DNA of 64,000 nucleotides from contig NZ_JAVIFU010000016.1 in the NCBI RefSeq assembly GCF_031157315.1, positions 93,432-157,431 on the forward strand, in the 5' to 3' direction. This document shows, one piece after another, positions 1 through 8,059 of the stretch. Under the pieces are notes generated by a model, which worked only from the letters and a program-made list of their open reading frames with translations, made no database searches and was not told the DNA's origin. The DNA comes from Paenibacillus sp. LHD-38 (GTDB lineage: Bacteria; Bacillota; Bacilli; Paenibacillales; Paenibacillaceae). Numbering within the stretch: the stretch's first letter is position 1; every line of letters starts with the position of its first letter. The position numbers were made by a program, and so were the translations under genes.

Positions 1-2
1 AC

Positions 3-32
3 GAGTGGATTGAGCTCATCGAGCATAGCTAG
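3..32 (+). CDS. possible 3' end of an upstream gene
   Basis: Frame 3 reads EWIELIEHS and then TAG at 30-32, immediately before a strong terminator hairpin. Ten codons are too few to identify a product. The only support is the open frame and its position before the terminator. Confidence 0.3.
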   Translation, partial: EWIELIEHS

Positions 33-43
33 CGCGCAATTAT

Positions 44-98
44 AAAAAAACCGCTGTAACGAGCAAGGCAAACGCCTGGCTTGTTACAGCGGTTTTTT
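44..98. terminator. bidirectional rho-independent terminator
   Basis: A long stem (AACCGCTGTAAC paired with GTTACAGCGGTT, extended by further pairs around a CAAACG loop) is flanked by an A-run on the left and a T-run on the right. It can end both the gene entering from the left and the minus-strand SDR gene. Confidence 0.9.
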
Positions 99-123
99 GT
101 TGATCCATTATTCTTGGAATGCA

Positions 124-804
124 TTAACCGTATGAAACGATTGTCCCCGTAGGACCGCCCGCCGGCAGGCTGGCTAAACGAATCAGGTCGGGCGTTACAA
201 TGGCCGGATCTTTGCCGGTTGCATGCATTTCAGTGCGAAGCGTTCCCGGGTTATACAGGTTAGCAAGTATGCCGTGCTCATGCTCCTCGCCCGCGAGCGT
301 GCGCGTTAGCGATTCAAGACCAGCCTTGGCCGCGCTGTAAGCCGCATAGCCGCCTGCTCCGTTCCATGACAGTCCAGAGGTTATATTAATAATTCGTCCG
401 TATTTTGCTTTGCGCATGACCGGAAGTACGGCCTTCGTAAGCAGAAAAGGTCCTGTTAAATTCGTTGAAATTTGGTTTTGCCACTCGTCGGAGGTCAGCT
501 CAAGCACAGTACCGGATTCGAACACGGCGGCGTTATTCAATATAATATCGATTCGGCCCAAATGCGCGATTACTGCTGATACGGCATCCAGCACCTGCTG
601 CTCCTCGGAAACATCCGTTTGCAGAATCAGGGCATCCTTTTGCGACTTTGCCTTGACGAGCGCAGCGGTTTCCTCTAATTTTTCCATTCGCCTTCCAAGC
701 AGCACGACATCCGCACCTGAGGCCGCAAAAGAGATCGATGCTGCGCGCCCAAGTCCCGTACCAGCTCCGCTAATAATGGCGACTCGATTTTGTAGGATAC
801 CCAT
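124..804 (-). CDS. SDR family NAD(P)-dependent oxidoreductase
   Basis: This is a classical short-chain dehydrogenase/reductase of 226 residues, expected to be a cytosolic Rossmann-fold enzyme reducing or oxidising a carbonyl/hydroxyl group. Visible motifs are the cofactor loop SGAGTGLG at residues 12-19, NNAA at 90-93, the catalytic Ser143 region and YSAAK with Tyr156 and Lys160. Arg38-Arg39 after the second strand (LLGRR) would favour NADPH, which is an inference. The start is the ATG at 804, six bases after GGAGG; a GTG just upstream sits too close to that ribosome binding site. The substrate cannot be told from sequence. It is a single gene facing the terminator at 44-98. Confidence 0.9.
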   Translation of the reverse strand: MGILQNRVAIISGAGTGLGRAASISFAASGADVVLLGRRMEKLEETAALVKAKSQKDALILQTDVSEEQQVLDAVSAVIAHLGRIDIILNNAAVFESGTVLELTSDEWQNQISTNLTGPFLLTKAVLPVMRKAKYGRIINITSGLSWNGAGGYAAYSAAKAGLESLTRTLAGEEHEHGILANLYNPGTLRTEMHATGKDPAIVTPDLIRLASLPAGGPTGTIVSYG

Positions 805-951
805 CACGATTCCTCCATTCGCTGTTCGTTTTGTGAATATCTTATCAGAGGCTGAGCGGTAGGGGAAGAGAAATAGCTATCAGACTTTTTTAGTCGAAAG
901 GTAAATAAAAATGATATTTGCTAAAAATAAAATGATATGTATCTTGACTAT

Positions 952-994
952 AAAAAAAGCTGATCTGAAGGTCTAAATCGACCTTCAGATCAGC
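952..994 (-). terminator. rho-independent terminator of the cupredoxin gene
   Basis: A perfect 15-bp stem (GCTGATCTGAAGGTC and its complement) has a six-base loop. It is followed on the minus strand by seven T residues, directly downstream of the lipoprotein gene. Confidence 0.9.
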
Positions 995-1017
995 CTTTCT
1001 GTGCTTTCGCGTAATCG

Positions 1018-1404
1018 TTATTCAACCACAAGCGTTGCTTTCATTTCACGGTGTCCCGCGCCGCAAGGAACCATGCATACCATTTCGTAGCTTCCTGGCT
1101 CACTGATGCTGACTGGGACTGTTTTGCCGTTATCAACTTCGTAATCCGTATTCTTAATCTGCAAACCGTGCATACCGTCAACAGAATCAAGCTTTAGATT
1201 AATTGTTTCTCCAGCTTTGATTTTATATTCCTTCTGATCGAACTTCCAGTTAGATGCTGTGATTACAAGATCCGAGGATGCTGCTCCGCTGTCTGCGGTA
1301 GTTGTGCTGGCTTCCTTGTTGTCTTCTTTTGTAGTGTTCGCGCCGCATGCGGCAATAACGAATACTAGGCTTATTGCGCTTGCGAATAGTAACCATTTTT
1401 TCAT
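1018..1404 (-). CDS. cupredoxin-domain lipoprotein with a CuA-type copper site
   Basis: A 128-residue exported protein. It starts with a lipoprotein signal peptide (MKKWLLF..., lipobox VIAAC with Cys20), then a Thr/Ser/Ala-rich linker, then a cupredoxin fold. The copper ligands match cytochrome c oxidase subunit II: His79, then Cys110-x3-Cys114-x3-His118-x2-Met121. It has no transmembrane hairpin and no oxidase neighbours, so it is a free-standing cytochrome c oxidase subunit II-like lipoprotein. A role in copper handling or electron transfer on the outer face of the membrane is inferred. The start at MKKWLL was preferred because it gives a proper signal peptide; an upstream TTG would add seven residues in front of it. 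Confidence 0.88.
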   Translation of the reverse strand: MKKWLLFASAISLVFVIAACGANTTKEDNKEASTTTADSGAASSDLVITASNWKFDQKEYKIKAGETINLKLDSVDGMHGLQIKNTDYEVDNGKTVPVSISEPGSYEMVCMVPCGAGHREMKATLVVE

Positions 1405-1560
1405 GTGCAGTGCTTCCCCTTTCAAATATCCGGCTTTGCTTGCTTAGCCGAGTCCTCTATATTGTAACTTAACTTCTCATTAAAAACAGTGACTGCATAT
1501 GTCAAACTATTGAAGAAGCTGTGAATTTACTATGAAGAAAACCAAGGTAATGCAGCAAGA

Positions 1561-1595
1561 AGCCCTTGATCGCCTTCTTCAGGTTATCAAGGGCT
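1561..1595 (-). terminator. hairpin downstream of the holin-like gene
   Basis: A 10-bp perfect stem (AGCCCTTGAT/ATCAAGGGCT) lies just after the stop of the minus-strand holin-like gene. There is no clear T-run, so it is a weak terminator or transcript stabiliser. Confidence 0.5.
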
Positions 1596-1614
1596 ATCAT
1601 TGCTGGAGCATTTA

Positions 1615-1974
1615 TTAATCGCGATCGCGTCTGCCTGCTTCATACGGGGTGCTGACCGGAATGAAGAGGTCGATGATCCCGATAACTAAAGCAGCCAATA
1701 TCGCGCCGAGCAGCGTAACGTTTACGCCTCCGACAATAAACTGAGCGATCCATATGACGGCTGCGCTGGCGATAAAGCCGACGATACCGCGACCGAAGGG
1801 CGTAACCCTTTTGCCAAATATACCTTCAATAATCCAGCCAAGCGCGGCGATAACAAGAGCGAGAAAAAAGGCGCTCCAGAAGCCACCGACGCTAAACTCG
1901 GGAACAATAAACCCGACAAGCATTAACACAAGCGCAGCTACAATAAATCGTACCACATGTCCCAAAAAAGTCAT
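1615..1974 (-). CDS. phage holin family (YvlD-like) membrane protein
   Basis: A 119-residue protein with four hydrophobic segments separated by short loops (GKRVTPFGRG between the middle helices) and a charged C-terminus ending in Arg-Asp residues. It matches the small four-helix family annotated as phage holin family or YvlD, which is widespread on Bacillota chromosomes. A lytic phage role is not implied, since there are no phage genes around it. A ribosome binding site (AAGGAGGG) precedes the start. It is divergent from mutS2, with a 200-bp intergenic region. Confidence 0.8.
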   Translation of the reverse strand: MTFLGHVVRFIVAALVLMLVGFIVPEFSVGGFWSAFFLALVIAALGWIIEGIFGKRVTPFGRGIVGFIASAAVIWIAQFIVGGVNVTLLGAILAALVIGIIDLFIPVSTPYEAGRRDRD

Positions 1975-2144
1975 TGCACAAACCCTCCTTAAGTTTTACG
2001 AAGGAAACTGTCAGGCAGTTTCTTTTCGTCATGTATTGCGAAAATTACATCGTAAGACGGCTCGTTCGTTTATATTGTGACCAACTGTGCATCATTTATG
2101 TATGAAACGTGGCTCGAATTCGTGCATCAGCGCCGCGGTTCGGC

Positions 2145-2150
2145 TATAAT
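2145..2150 (+). promoter_or_regulatory. candidate -10 element of the mutS2 promoter
   Basis: A perfect TATAAT lies 26 bases before the chosen mutS2 start. No convincing -35 box is visible 17 bases upstream. Confidence 0.4.
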
Positions 2151-2175
2151 AGTAAGGCGAGAGGAGTGTTATTTG

Positions 2176-4542
2176 TTGGACACTAAAATTTTGACGACAC
2201 TTGAATTTCCTAAAATCATACATAGATTGTCGCAGCATGCGGCTACGTCGCTCGGTAAGGCGATAGCGGAGTCGCTTCAGCCTGTTACAGACTTGGAAGC
2301 GGTTAAGAAAATTTTGCAGGCTACCGATGAAGCCTATACGGCTGACCGGCTGAAAGGCAGTGCGCCGTTTGGAGGCGTCGTTGACATTACCGCTCCGCTT
2401 CACCGCGCGCGTATCGGCGGGACGCTTAATCCGGAGGAGCTGCTAAATATTGCGGCCACTTCCCGCGGCGGACGCCGTGTCAAGAAGCATATCAGTGTTT
2501 TGCATGAAGATAATCCTATTCCAATGCTGCATGATATTGCCGAACAGATTAGCGAGCATAAGCAGCTGGAGGATGCGATTTTTGAATGTATTGACGATCA
2601 AGCCGAGGTCATGGACAGTGCGAGCGCCGCTTTAGCCTCGATTAGACGCGAGCTGCGGAACGGGGAATCGCGCATTCGCGAGAAGATGGATCAAATGATC
2701 CGTTCATCTTCCGTGCAAAAAATGCTGCAGGACTCCATCGTAACGCTGCGCAACGACAGATATGTTATTCCGGTTAAGCAGGAATACCGCTCTCATTTTG
2801 GCGGTATCGTGCATGACCAATCGGGATCCGGCGCAACGCTGTTCATCGAACCTGAAGCGATTGTTGCAATGAACAATAAGCTGCGGGAGCTGAAAGCGGG
2901 CGAGCTGCGGGAAATCGAGAAAATATTGCAGAAGCTTACCGCTTTGGCATCGGATTACGTTGAGGATCTCATTTTCAACTTGGATTTGCTCGGGCAAATT
3001 GATTTTGCTTATGCAAAGGCACGTCTTGCCCACGGCATGAAAGCTACGCTGCCGCGCATGAATGACAGAGGCTTTCTAAAGCTGAAGCGGGGCCGTCATC
3101 CGCTCATTTCCGCTGACCTGGTTGTTCCCATCGACGTAGAGCTGGGCAATCAATATACCGCGATTATCGTTACGGGCCCGAATACGGGCGGTAAAACCGT
3201 ATCCTTAAAAACAATTGGGCTGCTCAGCTTGATGGCGATGTCGGGTTTATTTGTGCCGGCTGAGGACGGTAGCCAGCTTTGTGTCTTTGATGCGATCTAT
3301 GCAGATATCGGCGATGAGCAAAGCATTGAGCAAAGCTTAAGCACTTTCTCCAGCCATTTGAAGAACATCATTCGCATTCTTGGCACGATGACCTCCAAAA
3401 GCTTAGTGCTGCTGGATGAGCTCGGGGCAGGAACGGATCCAGCCGAAGGCTCAGCGCTTGCGATAGCAATACTTGAGCATGTGCATGCAATGGAAAGCCG
3501 CATCGTAGCGACTACGCATTATAGCGAGCTTAAAGCATATGCTTATAATCGAAAAGGCGTAATTAATGCGAGCATGGAATTCGATGTTGCGACACTCAGT
3601 CCAACCTATCGTTTGCTTGTCGGAGTGCCGGGACGCAGTAACGCGTTTGCGATTGCGGAGCGGCTAGGCCTTGCACGATCGATTATCGAACATGCAAGAG
3701 GCGAGGTAAGCGAAGAAGACCAACGGGTCGATAATATGATTGCCTCGCTTGAAGAGAACCGGTTAGGCGCTGAAACGGAACGCCAAACGGCGGAAACGCT
3801 TCGCCGCGAGATGGAGACGCTCAGAACTCGCCATGAGGCTGAACGATTGCGGTTCGAGGAACAAAAGGAAAAGCTCTTGCTCAAAGCACAGGATGAGGCG
3901 CGCGAAGCTGTCGCGAAAGCAAAACGCGAAGCTGAGCAAATAATTGCAGATTTACGCAAGCTTGCCATGGAAGAGGGCGCTTCGGTCAAGGAGCATAAGC
4001 TTATTGAAGCGCGCCGCAAGCTGGATGAAGCAGCGCCTGAGCAGTTGAAGACCAAACGGGGCGGCACGAAAACCGCGCCAAAAACGGCAAAGATTGAAGC
4101 CGGCGACGAAGTAACGGTGTACAGCTTGAATCAAAAGGGCACCGTCGTGGAAATTCACGGTACGGATGCTACGGTTCAACTTGGCATTATGAAAATGAAG
4201 GTAGCGCTGGATGATTTGGAGCTGATTAAAGGAGCATCATCCGCAAAAACGCAGCAGCCAAAGCAGGCAGCAAGCCTTAAACGCTCCAAAGAAGAGAATT
4301 TCAAAATGGAGCTTGATCTCCGCGGCGAAAATTTGGAAGAAGCGATTCTCGAAGTCGATCGGTTTCTGGATGAAGCCTTTTTGTCAGGCTTAGCGCAAGT
4401 TGCAATTATCCACGGCAAAGGTACGGGAGTGCTCCGGACGGGGATACAGCAATACTTGCGTAAACACAGCCACGTAAAAAGCTTTAGACTCGGAAATTAT
4501 GGCGAGGGCGGCGTAGGCGTGACAGTTGCGGAGCTAAAATAG
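2176..4542 (+). CDS. mutS2: endonuclease MutS2
   Basis: MutS2 is a MutS-family ATPase with a nuclease tail. It acts on branched DNA and, in B. subtilis, on collided ribosomes. With the TTG at 2176 the protein has 788 residues, close to the 785 of B. subtilis MutS2; GAGGAG lies nine bases upstream, and the first residues (MDTKILTTLEF) match the family N-terminus. Features in order: N-terminal MutS core helices, Walker A GPNTGGKT near residue 334, Walker B LVLLDELGAGTDP near 411, a long charged coiled coil at about 510-640, a KOW-like linker, and the C-terminal Smr nuclease domain from about 712 (LDLRGE motif, later HGKGTGVLR). A longer frame upstream of 2176 lacks family similarity. Confidence 0.95.
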   Translation: MDTKILTTLEFPKIIHRLSQHAATSLGKAIAESLQPVTDLEAVKKILQATDEAYTADRLKGSAPFGGVVDITAPLHRARIGGTLNPEELLNIAATSRGGRRVKKHISVLHEDNPIPMLHDIAEQISEHKQLEDAIFECIDDQAEVMDSASAALASIRRELRNGESRIREKMDQMIRSSSVQKMLQDSIVTLRNDRYVIPVKQEYRSHFGGIVHDQSGSGATLFIEPEAIVAMNNKLRELKAGELREIEKILQKLTALASDYVEDLIFNLDLLGQIDFAYAKARLAHGMKATLPRMNDRGFLKLKRGRHPLISADLVVPIDVELGNQYTAIIVTGPNTGGKTVSLKTIGLLSLMAMSGLFVPAEDGSQLCVFDAIYADIGDEQSIEQSLSTFSSHLKNIIRILGTMTSKSLVLLDELGAGTDPAEGSALAIAILEHVHAMESRIVATTHYSELKAYAYNRKGVINASMEFDVATLSPTYRLLVGVPGRSNAFAIAERLGLARSIIEHARGEVSEEDQRVDNMIASLEENRLGAETERQTAETLRREMETLRTRHEAERLRFEEQKEKLLLKAQDEAREAVAKAKREAEQIIADLRKLAMEEGASVKEHKLIEARRKLDEAAPEQLKTKRGGTKTAPKTAKIEAGDEVTVYSLNQKGTVVEIHGTDATVQLGIMKMKVALDDLELIKGASSAKTQQPKQAASLKRSKEENFKMELDLRGENLEEAILEVDRFLDEAFLSGLAQVAIIHGKGTGVLRTGIQQYLRKHSHVKSFRLGNYGEGGVGVTVAELK

Positions 4543-4592
4543 CACGCAGCCGCCGCGCCAAGGAGATCGCAAGGTGATGGGGGGATCGTTGA

Positions 4593-5015
4593 ATGAGTAA
4601 TGAAGTCGACAAGCTGCTTAGCAATCCGTATGCTGCCTCACTCGTTTATGTATCGGTTACCGTGTTGTCTCTTATTGTATTTTTATCCTGTTTTGAGCTC
4701 GTAACGAGATATAAATGCTGGAGCGAGATCAAGAAAGGGAATGTCGCCGTTGCTATGGCGACAAGCGGTAAAATTTTCGGGATATGTAATATTTTTAGAT
4801 TCTCGATTGAATCCAATGATTCGGTTTATCAAAGCCTGATTTGGGGCGCTTTCGGTTTTATCATTTTGATGGCCGCTTATTTTTTATTCGAATTTCTAAC
4901 GCCTGTATTCCGAATTGACGATGAAATTGCCCGCGATAATCGCGCGGTAGGGCTCATTGCGATGATTATTTCGGTATCGCTGTCCTATGTCATCGGAGCA
5001 ACGGTCATTATTTAA
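4593..5015 (+). CDS. DUF350 family membrane protein
   Basis: A 140-residue integral membrane protein with four hydrophobic segments. The motif around residues 37-62 (TRYKCWSEIKKGNVAVA) and the final helices after the acidic RIDDEIARDN segment match the DUF350 family. Family function is unknown. The gene follows mutS2 by 50 bases and precedes a tiny membrane ORF and a zinc-ribbon protein in the same direction, so the group may be co-transcribed. Confidence 0.8.
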   Translation: MSNEVDKLLSNPYAASLVYVSVTVLSLIVFLSCFELVTRYKCWSEIKKGNVAVAMATSGKIFGICNIFRFSIESNDSVYQSLIWGAFGFIILMAAYFLFEFLTPVFRIDDEIARDNRAVGLIAMIISVSLSYVIGATVII

Positions 5016-5031
5016 TCCGGGGGAAGCCATT

Positions 5032-5112
5032 TTGAAATATTTATGGAGAGTTTTGGTCGTCGTCGCTATTTTATTTTTTGCATTTGGTGTCGTTTATTTA
5101 ATGAACCATTAG
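5032..5112 (+). CDS. candidate 26-residue single-pass membrane peptide
   Basis: A TTG start eight bases after GGGGGA opens a 26-codon frame with a basic N-terminus (KYLWR), one hydrophobic segment of about 17 residues and the tail YLMNH. It fills the gap between the DUF350 gene and the zinc-ribbon gene almost exactly. That spacing and the ribosome binding site are the support. Function is unknown, and it could be a chance ORF. Confidence 0.5.
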   Translation: MKYLWRVLVVVAILFFAFGVVYLMNH

Positions 5113-5127
5113 AGGAGAAGACAAACA

Positions 5128-5751
5128 ATGGAAGAGCATTTGATTTGCCCTTGGTGTTTAACGGAAATCGTATGGGATGAAGAGATCGGCCCGGAGTCGC
5201 ATTGTCCGCATTGCGATAATGAACTCAGTGCTTATCGTACGATAGAGCTTGGTTACGATGAAGAAGAAGTAGAAGCTGACGAGTATGAAAGATCAGTTCA
5301 TGCCTTAAAAATCAATGATTCACATAGAGCAGCGAAGCAATCCGGCTCCGCATCCAAACAGGATGAATGGTCAGAGGATGAGCTGGAAGAAGAAGCGGAG
5401 GAAGACTATTCCGATGATCCGAACCATAAACGCTGGCTGGAGCAGGGCGATGGTTACCGAAGTGCCGATACTTCGCGGTTTGCTGTAGAAGAGACCGTGC
5501 AGCGCGTGCTTGATGATCAGGATGAAGTGCCGGAATGTCCGGTATGCCGCTCCTATATGGTTGAGGCAGGGGAACAGCGGTTTGGCGAGCAGCAATTTGA
5601 GTCTAGAATCGCACCTTCACTCGGCGGACCGGTACTAACGACTCCTTTTAAGCTGCTGCTTTACGTTTGCCCTGCTTGCTACCACACGTCCTCTTTGCTA
5701 AGCCAAAGCGACCGGGAGCAAATGATCAAACGTTTAACGCCAAACGAGTAG
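5128..5751 (+). CDS. zinc-ribbon protein of unknown function
   Basis: A 207-residue soluble protein with two zinc-ribbon halves at its ends. The N-terminal pair is CPWC near residue 8 and CPHC near 26. The C-terminal pair is CPVC near 137 and CPAC near 181. Between them is a long acidic, Glu/Asp-rich linker, probably disordered. Eight cysteines in four CPxC knuckles predict two bound zinc ions. No enzyme motif is visible. It has a good ribosome binding site (AGGAGAAG) and lies 15 bases after the small membrane ORF. The family is not one I can name. Confidence 0.75.
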   Translation: MEEHLICPWCLTEIVWDEEIGPESHCPHCDNELSAYRTIELGYDEEEVEADEYERSVHALKINDSHRAAKQSGSASKQDEWSEDELEEEAEEDYSDDPNHKRWLEQGDGYRSADTSRFAVEETVQRVLDDQDEVPECPVCRSYMVEAGEQRFGEQQFESRIAPSLGGPVLTTPFKLLLYVCPACYHTSSLLSQSDREQMIKRLTPNE

Positions 5752-5827
5752 ACGCATTGGATAAATTGGACGGGCATGGGCTGCTGTCAAAAAGGGAACC
5801 TTACAAAACGTAATTCTGATAAATGAA

Positions 5828-5861
5828 GGGATAGACAGGCTTGGAAGCCTTGCCTCTATCC
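5828..5861 (+). other. hairpin in the leader of the MFS gene
   Basis: Nested inverted repeats (GGATAGA with TCTATCC, enclosing AGGCTT/AAGCCT) fold into one stem ending about 20 bases before the TTG start of the transporter gene. There is no T-run, so it is more likely a leader structure than a terminator. Confidence 0.4.
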
Positions 5862-5880
5862 TGCGGCAGGAGGAATCGTT

Positions 5881-7080
5881 TTGGCAAAAACCTTGGATCG
5901 ACAAGCTGTTCTATTGCTCTTAGTACAAGCTCTTTACGGCGTTGCGAATGCGCTGTCCGGGACATTCGTTCCGGTCTATTTGTGGAAAGCAAGCCAGTCT
6001 TATACATTGATCGGATGGTTCACGATGGGGCATTATGTCATGAGTGGATTAACCTTCTATGTTGCTGGCAAATGGGTGAAAGAGCATAACAAAATGAACA
6101 GCCTGCGGGTTGGGATTATTTTATCAGGCATTTTTTATTGCACCGTTCTGCTTTTGGGCACGCAGGCAAAAGTATATTACTTGCCGCTCGGCATTTTGAA
6201 CGGGATTGCGCTTGGTTTTTTTTGGATTGCTTTCAACGTTGTTTATTTTGAAGTAACCGATCCGGATAACCGTGATCGCTATAACGGCTGGGCGGGCTTG
6301 CTGGGTTCGGCCGCTGGCATTGTAGCGCCTTGGGTTTCAGGCTTGCTCATTACATCGATGCAGGGAGAAAAGGGATATCGGCTTATTTTCACGATATCGC
6401 TCGTTATTTTCTCGGTCAGCGTAGTTTTGAGTTTCTGGCTGAAGAAGCGGCATGCCGAGGGCATTTACAATTGGAAGCATGGCATACAGCAGCTCATGCA
6501 GAAAGGGAATCCTTGGCGCCGCATGTTTCCCGCTATTGCGGCGCAAGGCGTGCGTGAAGGGGTTTTTATGTTTCTGGTCGGCCTTACGGTTTACGTGGCC
6601 ACTCAAAACGAGAGCAAGCTGGGGACCTTCTCGCTCATAACCTCGCTCGTTGCCTTAATCAGCTTCTGGATTGTTGGTAAAATGCTTAAAAAAAACAATC
6701 GCAAGCTGGCGATGCTGATTGGTGTCATTATGATTGCGATCGTTATATTACCGCTGTTTTGGAAGGTAACCTATACGACGCTGCTGATGTTCGGAATAGG
6801 AACATCACTTTTCATGCCGCTCTACATTATACCGATGACTTCCAGAGTATTTGACTTAATCGGGCAATCCGAAGAAAGCGCCCGGGAGCGGGAGGAGTTT
6901 ATCGTCCTTCGCGAGGCAGGACTCGTGCTGGGCAGAGTCATTGGTTTGTCGTCCTATCTCATTGTACTGCCGCTGAATCATTCCACGGTTGCGATTACAT
7001 GGCTGCTATTTTCAGTAGGAATCGTTCCGATAGCAGGCTGGTGGTTTATTAGGCCGTTTTTGGTAGAGCAGCAGGCTTAA
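5881..7080 (+). CDS. MFS transporter
   Basis: A 399-residue membrane protein with about twelve hydrophobic segments and the usual central cytoplasmic loop (roughly residues 180-215, rich in Lys/Arg). It is a major facilitator superfamily carrier; the substrate is unknown. The TTG start is supported by GGAGG eight bases upstream and by the basic start MAKTLDRQ leading into the first helix. It stands 24 bases before the cysteine synthase gene in the same direction, so co-transcription is likely, but this does not by itself identify the cargo. Confidence 0.85.
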   Translation: MAKTLDRQAVLLLLVQALYGVANALSGTFVPVYLWKASQSYTLIGWFTMGHYVMSGLTFYVAGKWVKEHNKMNSLRVGIILSGIFYCTVLLLGTQAKVYYLPLGILNGIALGFFWIAFNVVYFEVTDPDNRDRYNGWAGLLGSAAGIVAPWVSGLLITSMQGEKGYRLIFTISLVIFSVSVVLSFWLKKRHAEGIYNWKHGIQQLMQKGNPWRRMFPAIAAQGVREGVFMFLVGLTVYVATQNESKLGTFSLITSLVALISFWIVGKMLKKNNRKLAMLIGVIMIAIVILPLFWKVTYTTLLMFGIGTSLFMPLYIIPMTSRVFDLIGQSEESAREREEFIVLREAGLVLGRVIGLSSYLIVLPLNHSTVAITWLLFSVGIVPIAGWWFIRPFLVEQQA

Positions 7081-7104
7081 CACGGACAGAAAGGAGGACA
7101 AGAG

Positions 7105-8022
7105 ATGCCAAGAATCGTTACAGATATTACGCAGTTAATCGGAAATACTCCGGTCGTTAGGCTGAACCGGCTTCCGGAGGAAGGCAGCGCCGAAGTATGC
7201 GTCAAGCTTGAGCGCTTTAACCCAAGCGGAAGCGTAAAGGATCGGGCAGCATTTTCGCTCATAAACGATGCAGAGAAGCGAGGCTTAATCAATCCCGGCG
7301 ATACGATTATTGAACCGACGAGCGGCAATACCGGAATTGGGTTAGCTATGAATGCAGCAGCCAGAGGCTACAAGATGATTTTGATTATGCCGGACAATAT
7401 GACTGCAGAGCGTATAAAGCTGCTTCAGGCATACGGTGCCGAGGTCGTATTGACGCCAGCAGCGGAGAGAATGCCAGGCGCCATCCGCAAGGCGGAGGAG
7501 CTTCGGAAACTGCATCCAGGCAGCTATATTCCCAATCAATTCGAAAATCATGCAAATCCGGAAATTCACAGATTGACGACTGCGATCGAAATTATGGAGC
7601 AAGTAGACGGGAAGCTTGATGCCTTTGTCGCTACCGCGGGCACCGGCGGTACGATAACCGGTACAGGAGAGGCGCTTAAGGAAGCATTGCCGCAATTATA
7701 TGTAGCGGTTGTAGAGCCCCAAGGCTCTCCTGTATTATCGGGCGGCGCGCCTGGACCGCATAAGCTGGTCGGAACAAGTCCTGGCTTTGTGCCTGCCATT
7801 CTCAATACGTCCATCTATGACGAAATTATTCAAGTATCCGATGAGCATGCCTTGACGACGATGCGAGCGCTCGCCACCAAGGAAGGATTACTGCTTGGTC
7901 CGTCATCAGGTGCTTCCGTTTGGGCAGCCATGCAAATCGCAAAGCGGCTGGGAACTGGTAAGCGGGTACTGTGCATCGCTCCGGATACGGGTGAGCGTTA
8001 TATGAGCATGGATATATTTTGA
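7105..8022 (+). CDS. cysK: cysteine synthase (O-acetylserine sulfhydrylase)
   Basis: A PLP enzyme of fold type II that makes cysteine from O-acetylserine and sulfide in the cytosol. It has 305 residues, normal for the family. The PLP lysine is Lys45 in NPSGSVKDR. The substrate loop TSGNTG is near residue 72 and the phosphate-binding loop GTGGTITGTG near 178. The ribosome binding site is strong (AAAGGAGG). The sequence does not separate CysK from CysM-type isozymes or cystathionine-beta-synthase-like paralogues. Confidence 0.92.
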   Translation: MPRIVTDITQLIGNTPVVRLNRLPEEGSAEVCVKLERFNPSGSVKDRAAFSLINDAEKRGLINPGDTIIEPTSGNTGIGLAMNAAARGYKMILIMPDNMTAERIKLLQAYGAEVVLTPAAERMPGAIRKAEELRKLHPGSYIPNQFENHANPEIHRLTTAIEIMEQVDGKLDAFVATAGTGGTITGTGEALKEALPQLYVAVVEPQGSPVLSGGAPGPHKLVGTSPGFVPAILNTSIYDEIIQVSDEHALTTMRALATKEGLLLGPSSGASVWAAMQIAKRLGTGKRVLCIAPDTGERYMSMDIF

Positions 8023-8026
8023 ACAG

Positions 8027-8059
8027 GCTGCGGGGAGTGGTTAAACCCACTCCCGCAGC
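8027..8059. terminator. hairpin between convergent cysK and cotH
   Basis: A 13-bp GC-rich stem with one bulged G (GCTGCGGG-G-AGTGG against CCACTCCCGCAGC) spans the gap and the cotH stop codon. There is no T-run, but the position suggests termination in both directions. Confidence 0.6.

Noticed and set aside
410..862. 150-codon plus-strand frame opposite the SDR gene
   Set aside because: It is antisense to a well-supported gene, has no ribosome binding site and shows no domain; it arises from codon bias.
1615..1974. Holin-like gene considered as evidence for a prophage
   Set aside because: The four-helix YvlD/holin_4_2 family is common on chromosomes and no other phage gene lies nearby.
3606..4067. 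Serine/arginine-rich frame opposite mutS2
   Set aside because: An antisense shadow of the coiled-coil part of MutS2, without any start signal.
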